From positions 186,001 through 250,000 of the forward strand of contig CBFFRP010000430.1 in NCBI GenBank assembly GCA_965644295.1: 64,000 bases of DNA. The letters are read 5' to 3'. The translations under genes were made by a program, and so were the position numbers. Positions within the stretch are counted from its first letter, which is position 1. Each line of letters opens with the position of its first letter. Below, piece by piece: positions 20,466-35,722 of the stretch. Under the pieces are notes generated by a model. The model searched no databases and was not told the DNA's origin. It worked only from the letters and a program-made list of their open reading frames with translations. Origin of the DNA: Paraphysomonas bandaiensis. Lineage: Eukaryota; Chrysophyceae.

Positions 20466-23400
20466 ATGAAAATTCATGTCAGTGCGGATGGTAGAGTCGC
20501 GTCTGGTAAATGGACAAAAATAGTGGAAAGTATTTTATCAACAACTTCTCTGGAAGTTGAATTGACAACATATTCCACATATGAGTTTGATGAACCTGTA
20601 AGACATCAATTCCTATGATTCTTGTGCTAATTATATATGCATGTATATATATACAGGCCGACCTCCTGGAGTGGGCTTCAGTATTGAATCTTATTGATGC
20701 TACGTTTCATAAAATATTGATCGAGAATGAGTCCATATATCTTCCCGAAAAATCGGGTAAACAGGAAATATCACACCTAAATGCTAGTAGTAGTGATGAG
20801 CACTTGGGGTTACTCAATGCCTGCTTGCGATTCACATCGTCATTGTTAAAAAACTCATTCAATAAAGAAGTTTATAGCAGCACCGAGGTAATTACGCCAG
20901 AAATTTCAGTGATCGTATTTTCTCATATAGTTTCATTGCAGTATCTGCTAAAGCTTTTGCGTGCGTATGATGACCAGATTGCGATGTTGGCACTCGAGGC
21001 TCTAACGGCTCTTGCCTCTCCTCCACAGAGTCATCGATGCTTGTCGTTTGCACCCCATACAACGGCTATGCATAAGGCCTCATCCAACTGTATTCCACTT
21101 TTTCAAATAGTTGAGGCTGCCAATTGGTCGTTTCCTGTAATAGCTGAAGATTTTTTGTCTGCCGATTACACCTTGACAGACAAACACACTCAACTGGAGT
21201 TCGACATCTCCCAGCGTCCTAAGGTATATGGCAGCGACGTGACTAGCGACATGAGTCCCTCTATATCGCAGTCACTCTTCTCCATAGACCACGTAGACAC
21301 GGACCCTAGAACTCTGCGACAAATACTTGCGGATGCGTGGCTACCTCACAAGTACCTGTTTGCACTCATGTGGCGTGTGCGTTTGCAACGCTTGATGGGC
21401 AGCGTTCAAGGAAGGGTGACGATTCTTCTTCAACAGTACCGGGCGATCTTAATACTGTTGTGCTGCCACCCCAATAGTTCCGTGTTGTCGCATTTCTTTC
21501 AGGACAAAACAGACCTTCTGCGAGATTTTGTTTTTATGGTCCGAACTGGTAAGTACTGTTTGTAGGGTTGTGGTGTTTATCACTTGCACGGATGTAGGCC
21601 CGGGGTCGAGTGACTACAAATACCATAGAGATAATACACCTCTGGAACTCCGCCTATTAGCTTGCCAATGCCTTGTTGCGCTGGTGGGATCTCGTGACTC
21701 GGCTACAGTATCTGTAATGGGGCGATTTTCCTGGCTACAGCAAGACCTCGGTGTGAATCGCGGGCAATATATGGGTCTACTACCCTGTGTGTTACGCTCT
21801 GCGACCTCTTTCCTCTGCTCTCTCTCCAAACCAGATGAGCACTCCGCGGACTCTGACTCGAGTACACCGAAGACACGATCCAATGCGAACACCACTGCAA
21901 TAATTGATGGGGAAAATATCGCTGGCAGTGTTGCTATTGATGCAGAGCCCTCCCCGGAAGTGCTCTCAGGCACTATGGTACGAAGGGACGATTCTATATC
22001 AGACAGGCTCATTTGGACCGAAAACCTGGTTGTGCTAACTTTGGCACTCGTAAGTGTGACCAATGCGCTTCCTGCATTAGTAGAAAATGGTTTTATTTCG
22101 CTGCTTGTATCTATCATAAAGCAGTCTCCATTCCCAGAACGTACATCGCAGCATACTTATGTGGAAGCACTTGTTGTCCAGCTAGTGGAGATGTCGCTCT
22201 CTGCGCACCAACTGGCTATTAGTTCATTCAAAGATTTATGTGGTATTGACGCAGTTCTAGAGCGCCTCCTACTAGAGCTTTTGCTTCTCGCCAAACCATC
22301 GTCGATGCCATCTACACCGCAACCATCGCTGACTCGTCCGAGGAAAAAGCGTAAGAGATCCACAGCCATGGAAGCTACGGCGTTCTCTACCGCGGGTACT
22401 AATGCATGCTCAGTCACTTTGTCAGGCGGCGAAGTATTTTCATCTGATATTCAGATCGACGAGGATTTAGTGACAAGTGCCAACAAGGTTCTGATTCACA
22501 GCTTGCTGACTGTGCTGTCGCTATACCTCCAGGAGGCGTCTGATTCCAGACAGGGTCAGATACTACGAGGACCTATGTTCACCTCAGTGTTTCTTGTATT
22601 ATTCAATAATTCGCGGGCACTCACAGCGTCCATATTGACTCCTACATTTGCTTTGTTTTCTGAAGTGATAAACAATGATCCTTCAATATTGTCCTCGATG
22701 GTATCATGCGGACTAGTAAATGCCGCGGTTGCATCGATAATAAGGGACCACAGGGTATGTATCAATCATCATGTGTGCCATGTTGTGATTTAATTTTAGA
22801 TCTTTAATGGTGACTGCTTGCTTTCTGCATCAAACTGCCTGTCTGCAATATCATTGCTGGATAAAGGGAGATCGGTGGTTATATGCAACAACCCCTTTCC
22901 TGCACTTTTCGGGTATGTCACAATTGGTATGAAATCGGCTATACTGTTAATTGTGTATGCTTTCAGTCTATTTCACACAATGCAATTTACTCAAGCGGAA
23001 CGGAGGACGTCTGCCATTGATTTGCCGAATTCTTTCGGTGTGAATATTGAAGAACTATTGCGGCACCACCCTCCTTTGCTTACTCCATGTATCAAAGCCC
23101 TGGTGGGTGAAATGAATTTGATTGCCTCCATTGCAGAGAGTTATTCTGGAATAACCATGGAGGACGAAATCATAAATCACCCTCAATCTCCAGGGGTTAC
23201 ATTCACGACTGTCTTACAATTCTGCACTGGCATACTGACCTGTCTTGAGTCTGTTCTGAGCCGGAAGGAGAATGTCATTGCCTTCATTTCCTTAGATGGA
23301 GTGAAGGTTCTGTCTCGACTCCTCTCGGTTGCACATCGACCTCATAGATACGTTATCGCATCTTTCTCCTGTTCCACTGACCCAACTACGCACTCACTGG

Positions 23401-26400
23401 GCCACTTTCCTGTTGTTAGGGTACGTGACAGTGACTGTCATGTAACTACATATAATTTGATATGCAGAGCGTAACAAGGTGTTTTAGTCAAATCACTGAA
23501 AGGGAACCTAAAAACTTTATCAGTGAGTTATCGACATGTATTACCCACTCTATGGATACCTTAAAAGCCAGAATCCAGAGTTTTTGGGGAAAATGCGGCT
23601 CCAAGCCAACTCTACCTGAGCCGAATGCGGGCGATGAGTTTACAAAATGCTATTCCGTGGATGGAGACGTTTATCACATAAGCAGTGAATTTTTCCTGCA
23701 CAAATTTTTGGATGCTGTTTCTCGGTTCCCATTGCAGAACACCTGCACGAACGATACCCTTACATGTGAGCTGAAGGAGTACGCATCCGTACTCCAGGAA
23801 TTTATGGTTCTGGACTACTTGGTGGAGGGACTTTCACTGGCCATTCAGTCAATTATGCGTCGTCCCAACTCTCGATCTTCCCTGAATCTGCTAACCAGTG
23901 CAAATACTTATCAAATGCTACGGCGACTAACTGAAGAAGTGTACATTGGAAGCCAGCAAGAATTGTGCAGGTATGATATTTCTGGAGTATATTTCTTGTA
24001 GTTATAGCCATGCGTTATACAGAGCTCGTGGCGGGTTAACTGACACAAAGAAATCTGAGCGCGTGCGGGTTCACCCAATATATAGGCTCCTTGTTATATC
24101 CAATGACCCTGTGTCTGTGCGGGACTCACAGGAGGACAACGGAAAGCGGCTGTATAAGCTCGAGAAGGGTACCATCGTAAATGCATTCGAGCGAGCCACT
24201 GGAAATGATAACCTATTGCGATACCATATTGATGATGGCAGTAAGAGTGGAGGGTGGGTGACATTATTCAGAAGTTCTACCTCTCTTGAACCGCAGATTG
24301 AGGTTATTGACACAATACGAGGGAGTGAGGAGGATGAAAAGGAACGCATTAGTTATTTCGAGGCAAAAAGAAAATTGGTTTCTTCCCAGAAAAGATTTGA
24401 TTTTGATAAAGTTGCTAACGTTTCCGCCAGAAGAGGTGGATTCATGACGCTCTTCCACTTCCATTGCTGTATGAGGCATCTATTGTGCAGCTTGGCGTGG
24501 ACATGTTCACCTTTAGACGATTGTAGCTTTCAAAGTATTTCAGAATCGAGTTCTTTGTCTGACAGCACGGCGAAGCTACTACCGCTGATATGCAATTGTT
24601 TGGCCCGTCTTCTTCCGTCCATTCCACAATCTTTACGTGTTGCACCTTGCCCCTCTGCTGACACAGTGCTACGAGCGAGTACAGCTGGTGTTGACTTAAA
24701 ATTCTTTGTAGCAATGGAATGCCCTGATATTTCTGAATTCAGCATTGAGAAAACATTCCGTACAATTCATGTAGTCGAACTGTGTCATTACTTTTTATTT
24801 GAAGAGAACAAGGGACGCGGTGACCCGAATATATTACTTTTAGCTCATCTTTACTATGGAAAGTTTATTGAGAAACTTGCTCTTACCACAAGTCTAGTGT
24901 TTTTGACTTGTATGCGAGCTCCGAAACGAGATAAATCTGGGGATGATGCTGGAGGAGATGAGTCATCTGAAGTCGCCAGTATACTTGATTATTCTTCACC
25001 TGTGGAGTGTGACGATGACTACTGTGATGACAGTGAAACCACAGCTGATTGCAGCGATGGATCATCCCCGTCAAAATTGAATCCTGAAAAGTTTCTCAAC
25101 AGGAAGCTGAAAGACAGGCAAATGCTGGCAGTGTCTAATGTAGACATAGTTATTGATTTGTGGAAACATTTTTTCCGGGAATTTCTGAGTACCAGCCGTA
25201 GTAGTCTCGCCCTTGTAGGTATTTCAGACGACTCTCACGCTTTTGACCCCGACGCGTTCAAGAGGAAGCTCTATATGACCCTTGTGCGGTATATTTCTCA
25301 GACCTGGTCCCATGATAAACTGCACACTCTGCCACCAACAACAGTGAGGAACGTATTAGACCTCGTACAAGTCGTAATAAAGTCACTATCGGTTGCGAAA
25401 GAATACCCGTTAAGGTTCTCAGGGAGCGCTTCTCGAGAGAGAAGTCGATCTTTATCTTTGTTCAGCGGACGAAGACATAGGGCAAGTTTTTACCCTTCAA
25501 TGGATGATGATTTTGGTTACGATCCGAATTCCCCTTATTTTCATAGGAGCTACTCTTTGGATGGTGGAGATGTGTTATCTGACATCACACGGGCTCGCAC
25601 CTCGCTCGCTTCGTCGGAGCCTCGTTTCCCGATCGCTTCGGTAGAATCTCAATCTGAACGAACCGAGTTCACAGTGCCGAACAATGAGTTGTCATCTCTT
25701 AATGATACCATTGAATTATCGATACCTCTGTCACATGCACTTCCTGCCGTCAGTAAGGCAACTGACGAAGAGCTCAATGGCGATAAGTCACTGATGTCTA
25801 TGCTCTACAAGAGCGTGTATACTATCGTACCACAGGCCTGCCGAGATTTGATCGAGAAAGGAATTCGACCTGGTGGAGTGCAGTGGAGAACTGAGTCTGC
25901 GTTGTTTAATCAAAGTATAACCCGCGAGTTTACGACAGTGATGGTTTTGACACAAATGCTGAAGTGCTTGGAACGTCCGAATTGGTCTGATGGCACCTTG
26001 AAAATTATTATTCTTAGCGCACTTTATCCTCGCGCGGAAACTTTGTTGAAGAAGAAATTGACACCGCAAATATGTTCTAGTCTCTATGGGTTGCTGCATG
26101 CCATCCTGTTGCTTTTATCCGGAAAAGTTGGATCGGTGTCGAGAAGTAATGAAATGATGTTTTTAATATTTGGAAGGGAAGGATGGGGAAAGGTACGACG
26201 TTTGTATTTCTATTAAGGCTGTATTAATTATTCGTTTTAGAATTTTTACGAGCTATTGTTGTCTGCCTTGGAAGATACCATATCGCAGGTGAATGTATCC
26301 TCATCTAACTCACTTCCAGACAACTCCTGTATAGACTGGATATCGCCTGCTCTGTTAATTTTAGATGCTATGGCGCAGCCGGTGCTTGTTGAGAAAGCCA

Positions 26401-29400
26401 ATGTAGAGGCTGCTTTAGTGGAGCTAGGCAAAGTCAACAAGCCAAATAAAGCAGATAATATTATCTCTCCTGAACTAAAGGAGTCTCTTCGGAAGAGATA
26501 TCTGCGTGAAAATACAATGGATTTAAAGGCCCTGAAAAGTGCAGCAGCTATATTGGGTTTAAGCGGAGCGACGGATAGTTCATCGGACTCCACGTGTTTG
26601 TCAAATATAAATGCCAGTGGTAGCGCTGAGTTGAATTCAGAAAAAGATAAAACGTGTAGAGTTCCGTTGGTTGTTGAAAATGGGCTGACACAGGATATGG
26701 CGATTCGAGCTGTACATGTGTGCTTGGATTTAATGGGGATGCTTCCTACTGATGCAAAGCGCTCGTCGTCACTTTATCAGGCTCTTATACAGCTGCTCGT
26801 TCATATTACGAGGAACCAAGAGGTTGGCCTTGTTTTTACAGTGTATAACACTTTTAAATGTCTTTATTGTGATAGGTGAGAAACGAACTGTTGAAATGTA
26901 GAGGTATTCGATTTGTTTTGAAGACAGTCGCCCGGTTTGAAGGTAATTACTTTTTCTTTTCATAGCATGTTGTAATTTTGCCCGCTTAGACTCTAGCACA
27001 ATGGTGTATACCTTATTGCAACACCTTGTTGAAGACGAAGAGTATCTTACAAAAGCAATGGAAAGCGCAATGAAGCTCTGCATTCAAAGAGTGCACAAAA
27101 GCGAGACGAAAGGTCCTTTTTCTTATAGGCAAGATGAGAATAGTGATAAGCAAAGGGTATCTCTGAAAAGATTTTTGGAAATGCTCTGTCCATTGCTTTA
27201 TCGCAACCAGTACGTTTTCATGAAGGTCTTCAGGAGTACAATGCGAGTGTATACTTCTCGGGGAACGGAGTTTGTTACATTTAAATCAGCACCAGCTGAA
27301 GCCACACACTCCAGTTCAAGCGATACGAAGTGCACAGTAACCGATAATACGGAACAGCCACCATCCACGACACCACTTTTGGCTCCTTCACATATGGCCG
27401 TAGTTCAGAGTATAGTCGACGAGCTACTCGTGCTGTTATTTCGGCAATGGGTGCGATTGGGACGGATCGAGCAAGAGGGGGCAGAGTTAAAAGAGTCGAA
27501 TATTAAACTTCCTATCGCTGAGATTCTTATTATCCTGGGCGATCTCGTCACTTCAGTCCCAGGGTTGGCTACGTGCTTGCATAAGTTCGATTTGGTGTCT
27601 GTTCGCCAAAGGCTTCCTGAAGAAGTGCACGACGTACTCTCTATGTGCCTGCAGAATATGCGCCATGCCGTAACTGGGGAAGCCTTGAATTCAACCCACT
27701 TTATGGCTTTTCTGGTGCATTATTTGGTGGTGTCAAAATATACGACTGTCATTGGTAAATCACCAGTATCAGAGTCTGCCGACACATCCAGCGAGGACTC
27801 TGTTGAGAAAAAGGAGAGCAAGACTGCAGCACTAATAGTTGGCAGCAAGATTTCAGATGCTCCATCGTATCTGCTTGCCGCGTTAGTGGCACGACCTGGT
27901 GATGGCAGACGCCGTTCTCTTAAAGAGTTGCTTGGTGCCTTAAAGCTCCACGGCTGCTCACTTGACTCCACAGACAAACTAAAAGCTGTTGCCATACTCG
28001 CGACAACGATTCAAGGTTACCATTATTTAAAGCCTAGCTGGCGTCAGAGTGAAATGCTTGTACTCCCCACGAAAGATATATTCGCTCTGATGACATCGCT
28101 CAAGTATTATAGAGTCCTGAGTGATGCTATGTGCGCTATAAAGTTAGACCATCCTCTCGCACATCAGGCTGCACTGTTCATCGCTGGTCCTCTAGAAACT
28201 TTCATCAAGAAAGGACTACAAGATTCTGAAGGAACTATAGGTCATGCGCCTGTAACTGAATCGAAGCGTACATCGCGGTGTAGAAGCTCAAGTGTTGGTA
28301 GCGGTGATGATCCATCGAACACCGCCACAACAGACCAAACCCGGGTTGAAAATTCGACACAGTCCGGGCACTCCCAAGAACTTTCGGACAATCTTCCCAT
28401 TGAAGACAGTAACCCTGAATTTGCGTCTGTTCCGGAACCGTCCTATCATGAAGACGATGTCAACTCTTCCTTCATGCACTCGGAAGATGAGGAGGAAGAG
28501 GACGAAGATGATGACGATGACGACGATGATGATGATGAAGATGATGAGCTTGATGATGACGACGAAGACGATGATGACGATGATGATGATCATATCATGC
28601 ACATGGAGGAAACTGAGGAGATTGATGACCATGATGACGAAGATGATGACGGGGAGGATGACGAAAGTGAGGACGGCGATGCTGCCAATTTTCACCACTT
28701 CATGGGTGGTTTACCCTTAGATATTCCTACTGAGCTCATTTCTACTTCCTCTGAAACTGGTATGGGTCGCGGTGGTAATAACCGTAATATGCAGGAAACG
28801 CAGGGTGGTGATAGAGATCGTGAAGGGAACGAGGGCTCCAACGGTGGATCTGTGACCGTGGTGTATGATCATGATGGAGTTCTGTCTCCTCAATTTTCTA
28901 ATGTTGACCGTATTGCCGATAACGACGATGTAGAATCTGGGAATGGTTCAGCATTGGACGTAGAACGTGATTATGAAAACATGGATGCGGACTTCAACGT
29001 CGCATCATCAGCCGCTGAAGATGATGATGCCGAAGAATTTGGAGGAAGTGGATTTGGTGTTGATGAGCTCTTTGTACCCTCAGGAGATGGAATTGAAGAT
29101 GAAGACGATGAAGATGACGAAATCAATGGGCGTGGAGAAGATATCGAAAGGTAGTTACGTGTTTTTGTGCAATTAGTGATATGTCTAACTGTTCTGTTAG
29201 TATTGCCCAAGGGTTATTCGGCGCTATGATTCCAGCCGCTCGCAGTGACTCTTCTGTCCCACATCATCACGGGGCGGTACATATACACCACAACAGAGAG
29301 GGGGTACAGGTCCACATTCACGGTAATGAGGCAATGCGAGACTTCCTGCAGCACCTTCCGACTCCCACGCATAACCCGCGTCTACAGCGATCCGGTCGTT

Positions 29401-32400
29401 CCAATAACTCGGACATGCGAAGCTTCTTTTCCCAAGTGTCTTCCGTTGTTCGTGGCGGCTCATATCCAAGAATGGAAAGAAGGATGGATGCTGACAGAAT
29501 GTTGTCCCGTGCTGATGCGGGAGTTGACACATCTCAACCTGGCCTGCATCCTCTATTAGCAGTTACTGATCCTCGACAGGCGAGAGAAATGTTTACACCT
29601 ACGAATTCAGGGTACAGAGGTCAAGCTATGGTTGAGGCCATTTTATCTGCTTATGAGTCACACGGGAGGGTGTTTGGAGGACCATCCATGCGCCCCTCAG
29701 ACTCGAGACAGACCCGTCTAAATATTGCTGGTCGCCGTCGATCCCTGAATCCTGTTGTGTCTGACAGAAGGTGGGGAACTGATGTTGGAGAGATAGAAGT
29801 TGTGGGTAGCCGATTGCAGCCTCTGCTGGAGACATTCACGGACTGTATCTCCGATGAGATTGAGCGCACTGAATCCGACCAAGATATAAATCAGAGCAGT
29901 AGAATGCAAACAGATGACTCTAGTGATGAATCTAAAGAAGATAAGTCTATTCATGGTGAAAATGAAAGCAAAGACGATGATGTGCTCCTCACGTCCAATC
30001 GCTCTTCATCTAATACTAGTGGTGGTGATGTGACGAGATCAAGTTCGGAGTCTACTGGCGCATCTAGCCCTACCTCTTTTCCAACAGGAACCTCGAGTGC
30101 GGTACAAACAGGTGAAATTTCCGCGTCTTCGACTTCTGCTGATGGAAGTGAAGGTGCTGCTGAGGGGGGGGCGACGGAGAGTGACGCATCTACTATTCCT
30201 ACTTCTGTTCATTCAGCAGACTCGACTGCAGTGCCTGCAGGTGGAAATTCTGTGCCCTCAATGGCTGCCGAAGGAAGTGTGGACGCCACTGATGGGGAGG
30301 CGAGAGAGTGTGAGCCTATGGAAGTTACTGTAGCCGTTACAGGAGAAAACTCCTCCATTTCTGATAGTGCTCCACCTTCAGCACCCACTATGCAGTGCCC
30401 GGAGGGCGTTGACCAGGATGTCTGGAATTCTCTTCCATATAGTGTGCAACTTGAGTTAGCTGCGTCTAATGCGTCGTCGTCTGTCACTGGGGACGAGCGG
30501 GACTTGCTGGAGAGTACGGAACTCGACAGAGAAACTCTGGAAGCATTACCTCCAGATATGCGGAGTGAGGTAAGAGGTTTAATGTTGATATATTTAAATT
30601 TTCTTATTGTACAATGCATAGATTTTGAGAGAAGAAGCCGTTGAACGTAGGAGGCGTCAATCGTTTGACGAAACTGGGAACCCTGTGGCCAGTACTTCAG
30701 ATAGCGGGGCGACAACGAGTACTAGCGATAATTACGGGGCGTCATTCTTATCGTCTTTGCCATTTGAATTGCGTCAAGAGGCCCTATTAAGCGTAGATGA
30801 AGACTTTATATCGACCTTGCCAGCTGATATTCAAGCAGAGGCACGGCAATTACAGCGAGAACATGGGAGACCTTCTGGCAATATATTACCTCTCGTAGGA
30901 GGGAGAGACGAATGGGAAGGATTTCCTGGCGTTGAAGGCGACGGAGATGAAGAAGAGGATGGTGAGGGACCGATAACGATAGGACGGTCGATGACACGGG
31001 ACGTAGGAAATCGAATTCGTCAAGGTTGGTTTTGTGTTTTTCATTTTCTTTTCTTCATTTTGGTTTCATATCACAGGTATCAGCAGAGGTCATTCTTCCC
31101 AATCGAATAGCAGCTTACGGGGAAGGGGTGCTGTCCGCGTGTCCGGCATTGAATCGGCATTTATTAAATTTGATGATAACATCTCACCTAGTAGTCGACT
31201 GCCATTCGGGCGCAACTTGCCGGTGAGGTTGCTCCTGCAGCTGCACACAACTAGACGGGCAAGGCTCTCCAAGCCACTTCTGAAACTTACAGTTGCTATA
31301 TGCAAATACAACGTTACGAGAAGACCATTCATGTCTGCCATAATGGCGTCCATGTTTCATGATCGAGCGGCCCTTGAATCCGCACTACATGTCCTTCAAT
31401 GTGGTGATGAACCATCTTCCGAACTCTCAGGAAAAGGAATGATACAAAGCAGCCCAATGCTATCTGAACGCCGCAGGAGCAGGAGTAGAGATACAGTGGT
31501 TTCCGAAGATGGCAAGGCGCTACTTAGTCATTTCAATAGAACTGAAGCGGGGCCGGAGTGTGTGACTCCAGTCACTCTTCGTCGATTACTCAATGCTATA
31601 TATTATTTATGTAGAAAGACTGAAAAGCGAGCTTGGTACGATATGATGCACCAGGAGCGGTACGCTAGTGATAGCCCTAGCTCTACTTCAAGCCGTTATA
31701 TCAGCGTTTGTGGAACAAAGTGGATGTTTGGCCAGCTGTTGGAACTGCTAAACCACCCCAGTTTTGGATCCAACGCGAACATCGATATGGTCCTCCACGT
31801 TATACAAGAAATTTTGGAGCCCATAAGTCACCTTCGCCCATCGGAAGTGCAAGCACTCATTGCTCGTCAGGGTAGTCTCCCTGCCGATGACTCGGCAGGT
31901 GACAGCTGGGACAGGCGGAAGCCTAAGCGCGTCCGCATTGCCGAACCAGTTGTATCAGGATACAAAAGTGTAGCTGGTGGTGGTGGAGATGGCCCTGGGG
32001 ATGAAGATAGCGCGGCGAATAGGAATGTACCAGCAGGTGACCGACCCGGGGATGTAACTTCCAGCAGTGATAACGTCGCCATGGACGCGAGCAACACACA
32101 GGAAGGGCAGGAGGAGAGTAGCTCATCCGTCACGGCGACGCCGCGTGCTGACTCTGATACACCTACGTCTGCTAAGTCAGGAGATACTAAGCCGCCTGGA
32201 GTACTCACATCGAGACCGGTGTATTCAAGTCAGGTGATAGGTAGCGTAAAAGTTATCAAATGCGATCTACCCTTCCCTGTTCTGGACTACCGTGAGGCTT
32301 CCACGCTGGCTGGAGTTGTTCGTTATGAAGAATGTGGAGGATCTTTTCCAAGTCGTCTCAGTCGTATTTTGCATACCCTTTGTTTGCACGATGGCAACTG

Positions 32401-34671
32401 GAGAAATCTACTGAGCAGTTTACGGTCGGTTGCTGAAGGAGTTGCTCTGAAAGCGATTCACGAAGCTCGTTCGATACGAATGATGCTTGCTAATATTATT
32501 GAACAAAATGGAAATGCCGCCTTGGCAATGGCCTTCCCACATTTATCTACTCCATCAACTGTATCGGAACTGCGGCTTCTGCATGTTCTTCGTCTGATTA
32601 CGAGTTTGCGTGATGATGGTGATGGCTCCGAGGAAGCTGAGGCCACGAATAGTTCTTCCTCCTCTGTGGTTGCATCTGTCATTGGAGAAATAGATTTTCA
32701 AGATTTATGGGATCTACTCGTGAGTACATTGGATTTAGTTCGTAATCTAGAGGGTATAAATGACCTAGATGACATGGATGTTGTTGGCGATGAGGGCCCA
32801 TCCACCGATGCTACTGTTTCCAGTTCAAGTGGATCAAAGGAGAAAGTGTCGACTCCAACACCTACACTTTCGTCATTGACCATGCGTTTTGTCCCACTCA
32901 TTGAGTGTTTCTTGACAGTGTGTCGATGCACTGTTCTAAAGGGAATGGACGAATTCAAAGTCGATGATGCATTGGCTGCCAAGGATGACGGCTTGACATT
33001 GAAGCGCAAGAGCAGCTCGGATATAGTTAGTCCTGGGAGATCTAATTCAACGGACGCGTCTTCCAGTGATCAACCACAAGGTCAAGTGTTGCGCATCAAA
33101 AAAGCGCAGATGCCTGGCCTAAGGTTTCGCCAGAAGCCAGAATTTAAAAACATGCAACAGGAGCTTGACGATAGTGTCGAGGCAAGACGCCTTCTCACAT
33201 TCGTCGAGAAAAACAGTATGCTTTTAAATATGGTTTTGAAACAGAATGTGAACTTGCTTGACAGTTCTTTCGCACCTTTGATTCAAATTCCTCGTTGCAG
33301 AGCGATGTTGCACTTTGATATTAAACGAGCTTTCTTCAAAATGAAACTGAAGAAGATGAAAAAGAAAGGCGGTAGACAATATGAGATATCTAGATTGAAG
33401 GCGAGTTTAATATGTATTATTTGTGCTATCAATAACTATTACTTACAGGTTAATGTTCGTCGCCAATCGATTTTCGAAGATTCCTTCCAGCGACTCCGTG
33501 ATGTTACAGCTGATGTAATGCGTCGTCCACTGTCCGTTACGTTTCATGGTGAAGATGGTATTGATGCTGGAGGGGTTACCAGGGAGTGGTACAGCTCGCT
33601 GGCGAAGGAAATATTCAACGAGAATTACGCACTATTTGTAAATGCAACACATGACAATGTTACTTTCCAGCCAAATCCTCTAAGTGCAGCGAACGATTCT
33701 CACTTGGCTTACTTTAAATTTGTTGGAAGAATTATAGGAAAAGCGATTTGTGATGGCCAGCTGTTGGATGCTCATTTCACGCGGTCATTTTATAAACATA
33801 TCCTTGGTGTTCCAGTTAGCTATCATGATCTCGAAGCAACTGAGCCTGAATTTTACAAAGGGTTGATCGCAATACTCGAGCACCCGCTGGATTTGCTGGG
33901 AATGGAGCTGACTTTTTCTGCTGAACTCAATGTGGTGCGTAAATAGCAAAATTTGAACGGTTATATATACTGACTGCGTGTATGTAGTTTGGATCTACTC
34001 AGATTGTTGACCTGGTGGAAGGGGGTCGGAATATTCCAGTGACAGATGAAAATAAGCTGGATTATGTACGCCTTGTTGCTCACCATAGGATGACGGCCGC
34101 AATCAACAAACAGGTACTTCTATTTTCTAACAGGTTGCGTGTGCTAATGCATATACAGATTGACCAGTTCTTAGAAGGATTCCACGAGTTAGTTCCTCCA
34201 GAACTGGTGTCAATATTTGACGCTCAGGAGCTGGAACTACTTATCAGTGGTCTGCCAGATATAGATTTGGACGACCTGCGCGCGCACACAGATTATCAGG
34301 GTTATAAAAGCACTGACCCTGTTATTTCTTATTTTTGGTCCGCTTTGCGCAGCTTTTCGCAGGAAGAGAAGGCGCTTTTCTTGCAGTTTGTTACTGGAAC
34401 TAGCAAGGTGAGATATCTAGTTATGGTGTTAGTTATGTGGCATTGATTATTATATGTGTTTTAGGTTCCGTTGGATGGTTTCCAAGCTCTGAGGGGGAAC
34501 AGGGGCATTCAGCAGTTCTCCATCCACAAAGCTTACGGGACACATTTGCTGCCCTGTGCTCACACATGTTTCAACCAACTGGACCTTCCGGAGTATGCTA
34601 GTGAGGAGGAGCTGAAGGAGAAGCTGTTAGTTGCAATTAGAGAAGGTTCAGAAGGGTTTGGGATTGCGTAG
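20466..34671 (+). CDS. HUWE1/TOM1-type giant HECT E3 ubiquitin ligase, 17 exons
   Basis: Exons: 20466-20597, 20657-21548, 21598-22754, 22800-22912, 22967-23420, 23468-23970, 24023-26192, 26241-26822, 26876-26942, 26990-29150, 29201-30569, 30622-31024, 31077-33400, 33449-33934, 33988-34113, 34159-34407, 34465-34671. They sum to 4,464 residues, close to human HUWE1 (4,374). The first half is helical-repeat-like with DUF908/DUF913-type segments ([20 protein letters not shown]). A strongly acidic tract (about 2520-2590) follows, then ubiquitin-binding LPxDxxxE motifs ([29 protein letters not shown]). The C-terminal HECT domain carries [47 protein letters not shown] and the catalytic Cys in [10 protein letters not shown] (codon 34567). 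HUWE1/Tom1 ligases mark unassembled ribosomal proteins, histones and other substrates. Exon 13 ends at a GC donor. Confidence 0.93.
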
Positions 34672-35722
34672 TGAGGTTTATTTTTCTTCTTTGAGAATAA
34701 ACCGAATATTTCGTGTTTTCGATGATAGAAGTCTCGCCCATTTTAGTCATAAATTAATCCAATTACCTTTTATTCTATTGACAAAGATTTTTGTTAACTA
34801 GTACGTTAGGATGACGAGGTCAACACCAGTATTATTCGTTCTGAGGGTCCGAACGTACCCCATCAGTTGTCAGTCTAAAATGCAAAATATAAACTTTAGA
34901 AAATGTTGACTTCATCTTAATTGAGCTGACGCTCCACTGGAACCTTTGAAATAATACATACCTTGACCTGCCTTAAAAAGTAAACGAGCTAGCACAGTGT
35001 GTATATAACTAGACATTAGACATAACAGACTAGAAACATATTGGGAATGGTGGTATCTCTGGTGTATATGCTGTAGTGTACATGTGCAGTGAACAGTGAA
35101 TGTCGTAATATTAGCAATAAGCATTTAAGAGTCAGAACTAATGTAGTATTGCAATTTAACGAACTAGTGCTTAACTCTGATATCCTACTATATTTTACGC
35201 TCCGAAAGCTGCTTGTGCGTCACCGCAAACACCAAGGTGAAGCCACTTTCGCTCATATCACTCACTCAGTGACCAAGCAGAATGCCGATATACATGATAT
35301 CTGCTGACTTCAGTGTTTTGGAGTACTTAATGTGAACAGCCCAGATGCTTGACTTCAGAACAAGCGTGGATAAAATGATTGACGATTTCAGAACAAGTGG
35401 GATATATTGATTATGATATCCCACAACATAGCAATATATTTTATACACTATATTTAGTATGTGTAATAATATATAATATATAATAGTACACGGATGCGAT
35501 GGTTGACACCTCAACACTACGCTAAAACTAAGCGTATGTAAAATAAAAGTTTAACAGTAGTCATGTACAGTGCGCGTATAGAACTAATGTACGCACTTCA
35601 TTATACGTTGCCAACATCAAAAGGATGGTATTATAAATATTTCAATTAATTAAAATTACAATATTTGGAAATTTGGTGCAATTAATTAAAAAATTAGTAT
35701 TTGTGACACACTTTCATACCGA
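34672..35722. other. Intergenic after HUWE1, AT-rich
   Basis: AATAAAC at about 34697 may be the HUWE1 polyadenylation signal. Apart from the dispersed repeat at 35101-35253, I see no exons or RNA genes. Confidence 0.5.
35101..35253 (+). repeat. Dispersed repeat, partner of 44955-45085
   Basis: TTAGCAATAAGCATTTAAGA onward matches the reverse complement of 45085-44955 at roughly 90 percent by eye, with a 20-bp insertion here near 35195. Both copies end near CCACTTTCGCT. It is probably a short non-autonomous element. Confidence 0.75.

Noticed and set aside
28288-28720. Frames rich in MMTMM or IIVII opposite the HUWE1 acidic tract
   Set aside because: They are shadows of the GAT/GAC/GAG-rich acidic coding region in other frames.
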